A stretch of DNA of 64,000 nucleotides from positions 248,001-312,000 of the forward strand of contig NZ_BLXZ01000004.1 in NCBI RefSeq assembly GCF_014193675.1, read 5' to 3'. Positions 25,419 to 32,867 of this stretch are shown in pieces; the stretch's first letter is position 1, and every line of letters begins with the position of its first letter. The stretch comes from Geomonas limicola (GTDB lineage Bacteria > Desulfobacterota > Desulfuromonadia > Geobacterales > Geobacteraceae). Under the pieces are notes generated by a model. That model worked only from the letters and a program-made list of their open reading frames with translations. It was not told the origin of the DNA and did no database searches. Made by a program: the position numbers and the translations under genes.

Positions 25419-26243
25419 ATGAACATATCGGAAATGCTCAGTTTCGGCTTCATGCAGCGCGCCCTGGTGGGTGGGTCGCTGATCGCCATCCTCTGCTCGG
25501 TGCTCGGGGTGTTCCTGGTGCTGCGCCGGCTGTCGCTCATCGGCGACGGGCTCTCCCACGTCACCTTCGGCTCAGTGGCGCTGGCACTGCTGTTTCGCCT
25601 GCACTCCTTTTACATGACGCTCGCCATCATACCGCTGGTCCTTGCCTCGTCGTTCGGGATCCTGAAGCTGGCGCAGCGGGCGCGTATCTACGGCGACGCC
25701 GCCATCGGCATCGTCTCGGCGCTGGGGGTCGCAACCGGGGTGATGCTGGCCAGCATGGCTGGCGGTTTCAACATCGACCTCTTCAGCTACCTGTTCGGCA
25801 ACATCCTCTCGATAAGCTCGAGCGAACTCGCCATCGCGGCCGTGCTCTTCGTCATCGTCATCTCCGGCGTGGCCGTCTTCTACAACGACCTCTTCGCCAG
25901 CACCTTCGACGAGGAACTCGCCAAGACCTCCGGGATCGATACCGATCGCATCAACGCCATCCTGGTGCTGCTTACGGCACTCACCGTGGTGCTCGCCATG
26001 AAGGTGGTCGGCATCATGCTCATCTCGGCTCTGTTGATCCTCCCCGCGGTCAGCGCGCTGCAACTCTCCAAGGGATTCCGCACCGCCATCGTCAGTTCCG
26101 CCGTTATCGGGGTATGCACCGTGGTCGTCGGCATCTCCGTCTCGTTTGTCATGAACCTGCCGACCGGGGCGACCATCGTCCTGATCAACTTCATCACCTT
26201 CATCTGTGCCTTCACCGCACGCACTCTCCTGCGGCACCGCTAA
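25419..26243 (+). CDS. znuB: Metal ABC transporter permease (ZnuB-type)
   Basis: This 274-residue membrane protein has about eight hydrophobic segments and belongs to the ABC-3 metal-permease family. Motifs include LVLRRLSLIGDGLSHVTFGS near the N-terminus and VVGIMLISALLILPAVSA. It pairs with ZnuC to import zinc, or manganese, across the inner membrane. The ATG at 25419 is preceded by TTAAGAGGACTTG; an overlapping TTG one codon earlier is less likely. Confidence 0.9.
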   Translation: MNISEMLSFGFMQRALVGGSLIAILCSVLGVFLVLRRLSLIGDGLSHVTFGSVALALLFRLHSFYMTLAIIPLVLASSFGILKLAQRARIYGDAAIGIVSALGVATGVMLASMAGGFNIDLFSYLFGNILSISSSELAIAAVLFVIVISGVAVFYNDLFASTFDEELAKTSGIDTDRINAILVLLTALTVVLAMKVVGIMLISALLILPAVSALQLSKGFRTAIVSSAVIGVCTVVVGISVSFVMNLPTGATIVLINFITFICAFTARTLLRHR

Positions 26244-26355
26244 TCTCGCACTCTTCACCAGATCGGCGCCTCGGGGTGACCCGGCTGTCACGTCACCAGG
26301 TTAAAGTATGCTAAACTGAGTCGCTGCTGTTACAGCCCGGACCAGGAGGCGTACC

Positions 26356-26529
26356 TTGAGAGTCCCCAGCGCTGAAGAACTTTTACAGGATCCCGAACTC
26401 TCCTTCGCGGAGTTCTGTGCCATCTCGAACGCTCTCGAGGAGGGGCTGAGCACGGAGCAGATCCTGAAACTCCCCGAGCTGGCGCAGTTGCGCCTGAAGC
26501 TCCTGGCAGATCCCGCTCCTAAAGCTTAA
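26356..26529 (+). CDS. Small hypothetical protein (57 aa) with strong ribosome-binding site
   Basis: The ORF starts at TTG (26356) with ACCAGGAGGCGTACC immediately before it. The peptide is acidic, leucine-rich and helical (EELLQDPELSFAEFCAIS, QILKLPELAQLRLKLL), without signal or membrane segment. It is below the length at which many gene finders call genes. It sits alone in the 458-base gap between znuB and gapN. I recognise no family; the strong Shine-Dalgarno and codon use are the support. Confidence 0.6.
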   Translation: MRVPSAEELLQDPELSFAEFCAISNALEEGLSTEQILKLPELAQLRLKLLADPAPKA

Positions 26530-26701
26530 GCCCTGCTGCAGGTCATTCCCCTTATCAGGTGCCCCAGGCCCCGCCTACCCACCCTCCTTTCCTTCTCCTG
26601 CCAGTGCCCAACGCCGCCGGCAACTCTCCCATTAATGCTTGACCTCCCCCCCGTTTTGCAGTAGCTCTAAATTCGTACACCATTCATGAAGGGACCCGCC
26701 T

Positions 26702-28321
26702 GTGAAAGAGAGCCTTGCAGCACTGTTCCCGGCCGAAGCCGAGATTCCTGAAGCATTCCGCATCCCCACCCCCCTCACCCAGGACTACTACCTCATCGAC
26801 GGCGAACTGCGCCGCTGGAACGGTCCGCTCCAGGAGATCCTCTCCCCGGTACAGCTGCGGGGTGACGGCGAGCCTGCCGCCAAGGTCGTCGGTGCGGCAC
26901 CTCTTTTGACCGTGGACGCTGCCCGGGAGGCACTTGACGTGGCGGTCCGCGCCTACAGTAACGGACGCGGCGAGTGGCCCACCATGTCGGTCGGTGAGCG
27001 GATCCGCTGTGTGGCCCGCTTTGCGGCGGCGGTTACCGAAAAACGCACCGAGGTGGTCAGGCTCCTCATGTGGGAGATCGGCAAGTCGCTCAAGGAAGCG
27101 GAACGGGAGTTCGACCGTGCCCTAAGCTACCTGCGCGAGACGCTGGAGGCCTTGAAGGAGCTGGACCGGGTCTCCTCGCGCTTCGTGATCCAACAGGGTA
27201 TCATCGGCCAGATTCGCCGGGCTCCCCTGGGGGTGGTGCTCTGCATGGGGCCCTACAACTTTCCGCTCTACGAGACCTTCACCACGCTGATCCCGGCCCT
27301 GGTCATGGGTAACACCATCGTGATGAAACCGCCGCGCTTCGGGATCCTCCTCTTTGCTCCGCTGCTCGAGGCCTTCCGCGCCTGCTTCCCGGCAGGGGTG
27401 GTGAACACCGTGTACGGCGACGGCGAGGTGGTGCTCCCCCCGCTGATGGCCTCGGGGCAGGTGGATGTCCTCGGTTTCATCGGCACCCACAAGGTGGCAG
27501 ACGCCCTGCGCGCCGTGCACCCCAGGCCGCACCGGCTGCGCTGCGTCCTGGGGCTCGACGCCAAGAACCCCGCCATCGTGCTCCCCGACGCCGACCTGGA
27601 GTTGGCGGTGCGCGAATGCCTGTCGGGAAGCCTCACCTTCAACGGCCAGCGCTGCACGGCCTTGAAAATCCTCTTCGTGCACCGCAGCATCGTGGATCAA
27701 TTCCTGGAAAAGCTCGCTGCCGGAATCGGCTCGCTTAGCTGCGGGGTACCCTGGCAGGAGGGGGTGACGGTGACCGCGCTCCCCGAGCCGGAAAAACCGG
27801 AATTCTTAGCCGAACTGGTGCGCGACGCGGAGAGTAAGGGAGCCCGAGTGGTGAACCCCGGCGGCGGCACCCGCAGCGGCTCGTTCTTCTACCCGGCGCT
27901 GCTCTACCCGGTTTCGAATGAGATGCGGGTCTACCACGAGGAGCAGTTCGGCCCGGTGCTTCCCGTGGTCCCCTTCGACGACATCAAGGAGACCATCGAC
28001 TACGTGGTGGCTTCGCCCTACGGCCAGCAGGCGAGCATCTTCGGGCGCGACGGCGACTCCTTGGCGCAGCTGGTAGACGCCCTGGTGAACCAGGTCTGCC
28101 GCATCAACATCAACAGCCAGTGCCAGCGCAGCCCGGACAGCTTCCCCTTCAACGGTCGCAAGAACTCCGCCGAGGGAACCCAGTCCGTGGCCGACGCCCT
28201 GCGGGTTTTCTCGATCCGGATCGTGGTGGCGGCGCGGGAGACCGACGAGAACCGGGACATCATCACCAACATCGTCCGGGAGCGGAAGTCCCACTTCCTC
28301 TCCACCGATTTCATGCTCTAG
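26702..28321 (+). CDS. gapN: NADP-dependent non-phosphorylating glyceraldehyde-3-phosphate dehydrogenase (ALDH family)
   Basis: This 539-residue aldehyde dehydrogenase resembles the GapN group, which oxidises glyceraldehyde 3-phosphate directly to 3-phosphoglycerate. The catalytic Cys is C318 (FNGQRCTALK), and the oxyanion-hole Asn is near N186 (GPYNFPLYE). The position 34 residues before the Cys, normally the general-base Glu of the ELGGK motif, is Gly284 (VLGLDAKNP). Start is GTG 26702. A weak promoter (TTGACC, 17 bases, TAGCTC; 26639-26667) lies upstream. gpmA, the next glycolytic step, is encoded 420 bases downstream on the other strand. Confidence 0.85.
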   Translation: MKESLAALFPAEAEIPEAFRIPTPLTQDYYLIDGELRRWNGPLQEILSPVQLRGDGEPAAKVVGAAPLLTVDAAREALDVAVRAYSNGRGEWPTMSVGERIRCVARFAAAVTEKRTEVVRLLMWEIGKSLKEAEREFDRALSYLRETLEALKELDRVSSRFVIQQGIIGQIRRAPLGVVLCMGPYNFPLYETFTTLIPALVMGNTIVMKPPRFGILLFAPLLEAFRACFPAGVVNTVYGDGEVVLPPLMASGQVDVLGFIGTHKVADALRAVHPRPHRLRCVLGLDAKNPAIVLPDADLELAVRECLSGSLTFNGQRCTALKILFVHRSIVDQFLEKLAAGIGSLSCGVPWQEGVTVTALPEPEKPEFLAELVRDAESKGARVVNPGGGTRSGSFFYPALLYPVSNEMRVYHEEQFGPVLPVVPFDDIKETIDYVVASPYGQQASIFGRDGDSLAQLVDALVNQVCRININSQCQRSPDSFPFNGRKNSAEGTQSVADALRVFSIRIVVAARETDENRDIITNIVRERKSHFLSTDFML

Positions 28322-28337
28322 GTAAGCGGAGGCGAGC

Positions 28338-28673
28338 GTGGGGGTGTCGGCCAAGTACCTGCAGATCTACCGGGTGGTCCAACTGATCCCGGAAGGGAAG
28401 GTGGCGACCTACGGCCAGGTCGCCCGCCTGGCGGGGCTGCCCGGCCAGGCGCGGCAGGTGGGGTATGCGCTCGCCGCGCTCAAGGGGGGACTGCCGGTTC
28501 CCTGGCACCGGGTGGTGAACGCCCAGGGACGCATCAGCTGCCGCTCGGAGGACGGTGTGCCCGATCCGCTGCAGCGGGTGCGCCTGGAGGCCGAGGGGGT
28601 TCGTTTCGATGAACTGGGAAGGATCTCTTTGGAGCGCTACCAGTGGCGGGCTGAGCTGCCGGTGGAAGAGTGA
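28338..28673 (+). CDS. Alkyltransferase-like protein (Atl), MGMT fold without Cys
   Basis: This 111-residue protein has the O6-alkylguanine-DNA methyltransferase DNA-binding domain: GKVATYGQVARLAGLP, then VPWHRVVNAQGRIS. The methyl-accepting Cys of PCHRV is replaced by Trp56 (PWHRVV, 55-60), which defines the alkyltransferase-like group. Those proteins bind O6-alkylguanine and hand lesions to nucleotide excision repair. Start is GTG 28338 after GCGGAGGCGAGC. It may be co-transcribed with gapN, 16 bases upstream. A hairpin (GGGGGC...GCCCCC) at about 28706-28739 separates it from convergent gpmA. Confidence 0.88.
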   Translation: MGVSAKYLQIYRVVQLIPEGKVATYGQVARLAGLPGQARQVGYALAALKGGLPVPWHRVVNAQGRISCRSEDGVPDPLQRVRLEAEGVRFDELGRISLERYQWRAELPVEE

Positions 28674-28738
28674 GGCGCGCCGGACTAAGGCCGGGAAGGA
28701 AGGGGAGGGGGCTTTGTTGATCGGATCAACGGCCCCCT

Positions 28739-29437
28739 TCAGCTTTGGGAGCGCAGGTAGTGGTGCCTGAGTGGCCGCAGCTCCTGGTCCAGCTCGTAGA
28801 TAAGCGGCTGGCCGGTGGGAATCTCCAGGTTGACGATGTCGTCGTCGGAGATGCCGTCCAGGTACTTGATGAGGCCGCGCAGGCTGTTGCCGTGGGCCGC
28901 GACGAGGACCCGCTTCCCCTGGCGCAGCAGCGGTGCCACCTGGGACTCCCAGCAGGGGAGCACCCGCTCAACGGTGTCCTTCAGGCACTCGGTCGCCGGC
29001 AGAAGGGATGGCTCGAGCTCCCGGTAGCGCGGATCGAATTGCGGGTGGCGCGGGTCCCCCGGCTCGAGTGCCGGAGGCTTAACCTGGTAACTGCGCCGCC
29101 ATTTCTTGACCTGGTCGACGCCGTACTTCTCGGCGGTCTGTGCCTTGTTGAGCCCCTGCAGCGCGCCGTAGTGCCTCTCGTTCAGGCGCCAGTCGTGGTG
29201 CACCGGCACCCACATGCGGTCCATCTCGTCGAGCAGTATCCAGAGCGTGCGGATGGCCCGCTTCAGTACCGAGGTGAAGGCGACGTCGAACGCTATTCCC
29301 TGCTCTTTCAGGGCAAGCCCCGCCAGGCGGCTCTCTTCGCGGCCGCGCTCCGACAGGTCCACGTCGGTCCACCCGGTGAACAGGTTTTCCTGGTTCCAGA
29401 CGCTCTCCCCATGGCGCAGCAGAATAAGCTGGTGCAT
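28739..29437 (-). CDS. gpmA: 2,3-bisphosphoglycerate-dependent phosphoglycerate mutase
   Basis: This 232-residue protein interconverts 3- and 2-phosphoglycerate. The phosphohistidine motif LLRHGES has the catalytic His at residue 9. [30 protein letters not shown] and [15 protein letters not shown] are all conserved. The length is close to the usual 230-250. It lies 10 bases downstream of the PagL-like gene on the same strand and may be co-transcribed. Confidence 0.95.
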   Translation of the reverse strand: MHQLILLRHGESVWNQENLFTGWTDVDLSERGREESRLAGLALKEQGIAFDVAFTSVLKRAIRTLWILLDEMDRMWVPVHHDWRLNERHYGALQGLNKAQTAEKYGVDQVKKWRRSYQVKPPALEPGDPRHPQFDPRYRELEPSLLPATECLKDTVERVLPCWESQVAPLLRQGKRVLVAAHGNSLRGLIKYLDGISDDDIVNLEIPTGQPLIYELDQELRPLRHHYLRSQS

Positions 29438-29447
29438 CGCGTACTCC

Positions 29448-29999
29448 TTAGAAGTTCCAACTCACGCCGAACATGTGCAGGTCAAGTCCCGTGTTGATGT
29501 CGCCGTGCCGTCCCAGGCCGCCGTTGGACATGTGCTGGAAGCGGTACAGTATGCCAGGTCCCGAGGCGAACCGGTAGACGAGCCCGATGTGCCCGAGAAA
29601 CAGCGGGTTTCCGTTGAAGTCCACCTTGCGGAACCGGTACTTGCTCAGGAAGCAGAGGTCACCGCCCAGCTGCAGCCCCAACCCCTTGCCCCGGCGGTCG
29701 ATGATGATCCCGGGGCCGGCGGTGCCGATGAAACCGTACTCGCCGGCGGCATATAGCGTCCCCGCCGAGGCGTTCGCCTGCATCGCCACCCCCCATCCCG
29801 AATCGCCGCGCAGCGACCAGGGGAGCCCGAAGGTGGCAAAGGCTTCGTACTGGTGAAATTCTTCGTTTCGCGAGGTGGCGTTGAACCCGCCGCGCACGCC
29901 GATCGCCTTGAGGCCGGGGTCGGGCTCGCGGCACCACCCGGAGGACGCGCCGCAGGCGAGGCAGAAAAAGAGGAGGATGGCTCTGAGGGTCGTTCTCAC
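29448..29999 (-). CDS. PagL-like acyloxyacyl hydrolase (lipid A 3-O-deacylase family)
   Basis: This 183-residue outer-membrane beta-barrel candidate has a signal peptide ([17 protein letters not shown]..., start GTG 29999 after CGGGAGCACAT). The PagL active-site pair is visible as H156-x-S158 in [10 protein letters not shown], and the C-terminus GVSWNF ends in Phe as outer-membrane proteins do. PagL removes an acyl chain from lipid A. The third catalytic residue (Glu in Pseudomonas PagL) is not evident at the expected spacing. Longer in-frame starts would lose the signal peptide. Confidence 0.8.
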   Translation of the reverse strand: MRTTLRAILLFFCLACGASSGWCREPDPGLKAIGVRGGFNATSRNEEFHQYEAFATFGLPWSLRGDSGWGVAMQANASAGTLYAAGEYGFIGTAGPGIIIDRRGKGLGLQLGGDLCFLSKYRFRKVDFNGNPLFLGHIGLVYRFASGPGILYRFQHMSNGGLGRHGDINTGLDLHMFGVSWNF

Positions 30000-30103
30000 A
30001 TGTGCTCCCGGGATAGCTTTATTTGAAAGACTTAATGCCAAGACTGACTTTACTGGCTGCCCCCTGAATGTCAATCGGCTGCGATTGACGGAAATATCCG
30101 ACA

Positions 30104-31423
30104 TCAGGGGCTTGCCGCGCGCGAGGTTGCCTCGGCGAGCTTGCCGGTGACGTTGTTCTTGATCCAGGAAGGATCCCACCACTCGATGGGGTTAACCTGT
30201 TCTCCGGAGACGACCACGCCGAAGTGCAGGTGGTCGCCGCCGGCCAGGCCGGTGTCGCCGGTATTGCCGATGGCCTGCCCCTTCTTCACCTGGTCCCCTG
30301 CCTTCACCGCGATCCGGCTCAGGTGCCCGTAGAGCGTCTGCAGGCCCAGGCCGTGGTCGATGATGACGCACTGCCCGTAGATTCCCAGGTCGTCGGCGTA
30401 GACTACCTTGCCGGTGTTGGCTGCCGGTACCGGGGTGTGCGCCAGGGCGGCCAGGTCGATTCCCAGGTGGTTTTGCTGGTCGACCTCCTTGCCATGGTAG
30501 TAGTAGCTGCGCAGCTGGGCGAAGGTGCCGCGCGGCGCCGAGTTGGGCAGGCGCAGGAAGGCCCCCTCCCAGAGCGGAACTGCCGAGGTGGTGCGGCCGC
30601 ACTCGGCGAGGATCTTCAGGTCGTGCTCGCGCAGTTCGCGGTTGGCCTTCAAAAATATCTCGAGCGGTGTCGGCGCCTGGGGAAAACGGTCCTTGAACTC
30701 GGCCGCCACCTTGTCGAGGAAGGCGTCGCTCAGCTCGATCCGGTCGTGCGGAAACGCCTTGGGAAGCAGGTGGAAGTAGATCCCTGCCTGCCGTTCGTTG
30801 CCGGCGCGGTCGACCGCCAGGACCTTGGGGACGAAACTCTCGGCGGGGAGGTTGAAGGGGAAGGCGAACAGGCAGGCGTAGATGTCGCGGGACTGCCGGT
30901 AGCCGGGGAAGAACCGGTTGGCAAAGACGACCCCGGAACGCTCTACCTCCCGGTTCACCGTGTAGACCACCAGCGCCGCACCGCCACGGGTGATGTTGTG
31001 CGCGACGCTGAGCACCGCAACGGAAGGGGGCTTGTTCTGCAGGTCGAAGCTCGGCAGCTGCCGGGTGAGGTTGCCGGCGCCGAAGCGCATGGGGGAGCGG
31101 TCGGTTGCGCTTACCTGCAGCCGGAAGGTCCCCTCCTTGAGCCCTGCGGGGAGCCGGAAGGTCTCCCGCGCCTGGTGGATCCCGGCTGGATACTGCTTGG
31201 TGAGCACCGGAATACTCTTGTCGCCCTGCAGCGCCTCGATAGTTACGCTGCGCAACCCCGAGCCCGGGTCGCCAAGGCTCAGGGCAATATCGCGGTGGGC
31301 GGAAACGGGTCCCCGGTCCGGCACCAGGCTCAGGGTCGGACCGTTCAGGTCCCGGAAATAGTAGACTCCGACTCCCAGCAGTACCACCAGCAGGATTACT
31401 GCGACGATAACAGACGTTTTCAT
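30104..31423 (-). CDS. Membrane-anchored M23 (LytM-type) metallopeptidase
   Basis: This 439-residue protein has one N-terminal membrane anchor (VIVAVILLVVLLGVGVYYF), an Ig-like region of about 200 residues, and a C-terminal M23 domain. Zinc ligands are visible in NHLGIDLA and in GDHLHFGVVV near the C-terminus. It should cleave peptidoglycan cross-links in the periplasm, or act as an amidase activator if degenerate. The motifs look intact. GGGGGTGAACC precedes the ATG at 31423. Confidence 0.88.
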   Translation of the reverse strand: MKTSVIVAVILLVVLLGVGVYYFRDLNGPTLSLVPDRGPVSAHRDIALSLGDPGSGLRSVTIEALQGDKSIPVLTKQYPAGIHQARETFRLPAGLKEGTFRLQVSATDRSPMRFGAGNLTRQLPSFDLQNKPPSVAVLSVAHNITRGGAALVVYTVNREVERSGVVFANRFFPGYRQSRDIYACLFAFPFNLPAESFVPKVLAVDRAGNERQAGIYFHLLPKAFPHDRIELSDAFLDKVAAEFKDRFPQAPTPLEIFLKANRELREHDLKILAECGRTTSAVPLWEGAFLRLPNSAPRGTFAQLRSYYYHGKEVDQQNHLGIDLAALAHTPVPAANTGKVVYADDLGIYGQCVIIDHGLGLQTLYGHLSRIAVKAGDQVKKGQAIGNTGDTGLAGGDHLHFGVVVSGEQVNPIEWWDPSWIKNNVTGKLAEATSRAASP

Positions 31424-31934
31424 GGTTCACCCCCGTCGACCGGCTTGCTCCGGTCCCTCAGGAAGGCCTGCAGCAGGCGCATTCGGCGCCGCTCCAGGTG
31501 TCGCAGGCCGCTTCTCGCGGCACCACCGGATTGTAACACCCCTCCCTGCGTTGTAAAGTGACCCCCACCGTACCATTGCTTCTTTAATTTCAGTAAGTTG
31601 TGAGTTTTTGGCGCAGTTGCGGAGACGCCGTGGTCACCCGGTGCTGGCGGCGGGGAGACCACAGAAAAGGTACTCGGGAACCCGGGGGAGACGCTGCCGT
31701 TTAGGGGGCGATACCCCTTGCCGGGTGGCCGGGGAGCGGCAGGGATTGCGCACGAGCGGTGGGGATGGCTCAGCTTGAGGAACTTCCGGGGTAGTTAAGC
31801 TTGTCACGCTGCGGTTAAAGCAGGCGGGCTATTCAATTTCCCCTGCTGTGTCAAGGGTCTGGAGCATTTTTCACTGGACAAAGAGTATAAGTCTGTTACA
31901 TTCGTACGCAAAAATTCTGAAAGGGAGCATGCAA
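31424..31934. promoter_or_regulatory. Long intergenic region with putative promoter of the triheme cytochrome
   Basis: In this 511-base gap the only clear signal is TGGACA (31875-31880), 16 bases, TACATT (31897-31902), placing a start of transcription about 25 bases before the cytochrome ATG. The middle part (31560-31800) is GC-rich with short inverted repeats, but I find no convincing gene or RNA. Confidence 0.4.
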
Positions 31935-32252
31935 ATGATGAAGCGACTTGTACTGGCACTGGGATTACTGTCAATCGCAGGCGTATCTGCTGCTGCGGTG
32001 GCCACTACTCCGAAAGATCCCGGTCCGGAAGTCATTCGGCTTAAGATGGGTGATATGGAACTTCCTTTCCAACATTGGAAGCATCAGAAGAGCCTGAACC
32101 AGGAGTGCTACCACTGCCACAACACCAAGATCGGCAAGATCGATCGCTGGGGCAAGGACACCGCTCACAAGGTTTGCATCGCCTGCCACGAGTTGGAAGA
32201 CAAAGGACCGACAACCTGCCTGCAGTGCCACCCGAAGAAGCAAAAGTCCTAG
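31935..32252 (+). CDS. Periplasmic triheme cytochrome c7 (PpcA family)
   Basis: This 105-residue protein has a signal peptide (MMKRLVLALGLLSIAGVSAAA) and three haem sites: CYHCH (58-62), CIACH (81-85) and CLQCH (95-99). Likely distal His ligands are H47, H50 and H78. The pattern ELPFQHWKHQ...C..CH, GKIDRWGKDTAHKVCIACH, KGPTTCLQCH closely follows Geobacter PpcA-type cytochromes, which shuttle electrons through the periplasm to outer-membrane conduits. A G-rich AAGGGAGC precedes the start. ATG 31929 two codons earlier is possible. Confidence 0.93.
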   Translation: MMKRLVLALGLLSIAGVSAAAVATTPKDPGPEVIRLKMGDMELPFQHWKHQKSLNQECYHCHNTKIGKIDRWGKDTAHKVCIACHELEDKGPTTCLQCHPKKQKS

Positions 32253-32278
32253 AACCGCATCGTGAAATGAAGATGAAG

Positions 32279-32314
32279 CGGGACGCACCGGCCAGGTGTC
32301 GTCCCGTTTTTTTT
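32279..32314 (+). terminator. Intrinsic terminator of the triheme cytochrome gene
   Basis: CGGGACG (32279-32285) pairs with CGTCCCG (32300-32306) and is followed by eight T (32307-32314). Confidence 0.85.
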
Positions 32315-32539
32315 GGGGACAACTTCGGACTGACTGGGGCACCCGGCACGGTGAGACCTGTCACGAGCCGTAGTTCTGTTTCTGACAAAGAAGGCACAGC
32401 AGGGAGGACAACTGGTGACGGTTCCAGGGAGGACTGACACAGGAAGGCGAGGGATTCACTCCTGATTAACCGCTGCAGTATAGCTCAAAAAAAAATTTTG
32501 CAACAGCCTGTAAAAATGTGCGACAGGTGCTATATTTAC

Positions 32540-32731
32540 ACCAGCTAGCTAGCTGAGTAAGAATCTGGGAAAAAGGAGGTAAATCAACATCGAGGTAACT
32601 CCACCGAACAGGATTCTTAAAACCTAAGAGCTGTCCAGCGCCGGTGTCTGAGGACACCGGAACCACCCTTGAAAAGGGAAGCCGTACCAACAGCAACAGA
32701 GGCCCGCCGAAACTGGCGGGCCTTTCATTTT
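32540..32731 (+). ncRNA. Structured non-coding RNA candidate ending in a terminator
   Basis: The segment lies in a 615-base gene-free gap between the cytochrome and the convergent kinase. It shows four nested or serial perfect stems. TAAGAATC/GATTCTTA (32558-32619) encloses GGAG/CTCC. GCTGT/ACAGC (32630-32694) encloses the hairpins CCGGTGTC/GACACCGG and CCCTT/AAGGG. Finally GGCCCGCC/GGCGGGCC (32701-32722) is followed by TTTCATTTT. An AT-rich region with TATATT (32531-32536) could be the promoter. No start codon follows the AAAGGAGGT inside the first stem. It matches no class that I can name. Confidence 0.55.
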
Positions 32732-32867
32732 GCCAGTGTCCGTAAAAAAAGGCTCCCGCACTGACTGTGCGGAAGCCTTCAGATGGTTGGTGCTTCTTCG
32801 CCTGTCCCGTCTACACTCGGTTCCTTCCTTCCCCTCCTGCACTCAGCCTCGCTTGTCCGGTCCTGTC

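Noticed and set aside
31420..31662. 80-codon minus-strand ORF whose stop overlaps the M23 peptidase ATG
   Set aside because: Its upstream part crosses AT-rich intergenic DNA, it has no ribosome-binding site, and the peptide looks random. The overlap alone is weak support.
31560..31800. RNase P-like or other RNA in the GC-rich gap before the cytochrome gene
   Set aside because: Short inverted repeats are present but no conserved RNA core motif and no terminator were found.
32558..32619. Small peptide gene behind AAAGGAGGT inside the structured RNA
   Set aside because: No ATG, GTG or TTG follows at suitable spacing. The triplet at that position is ATC.
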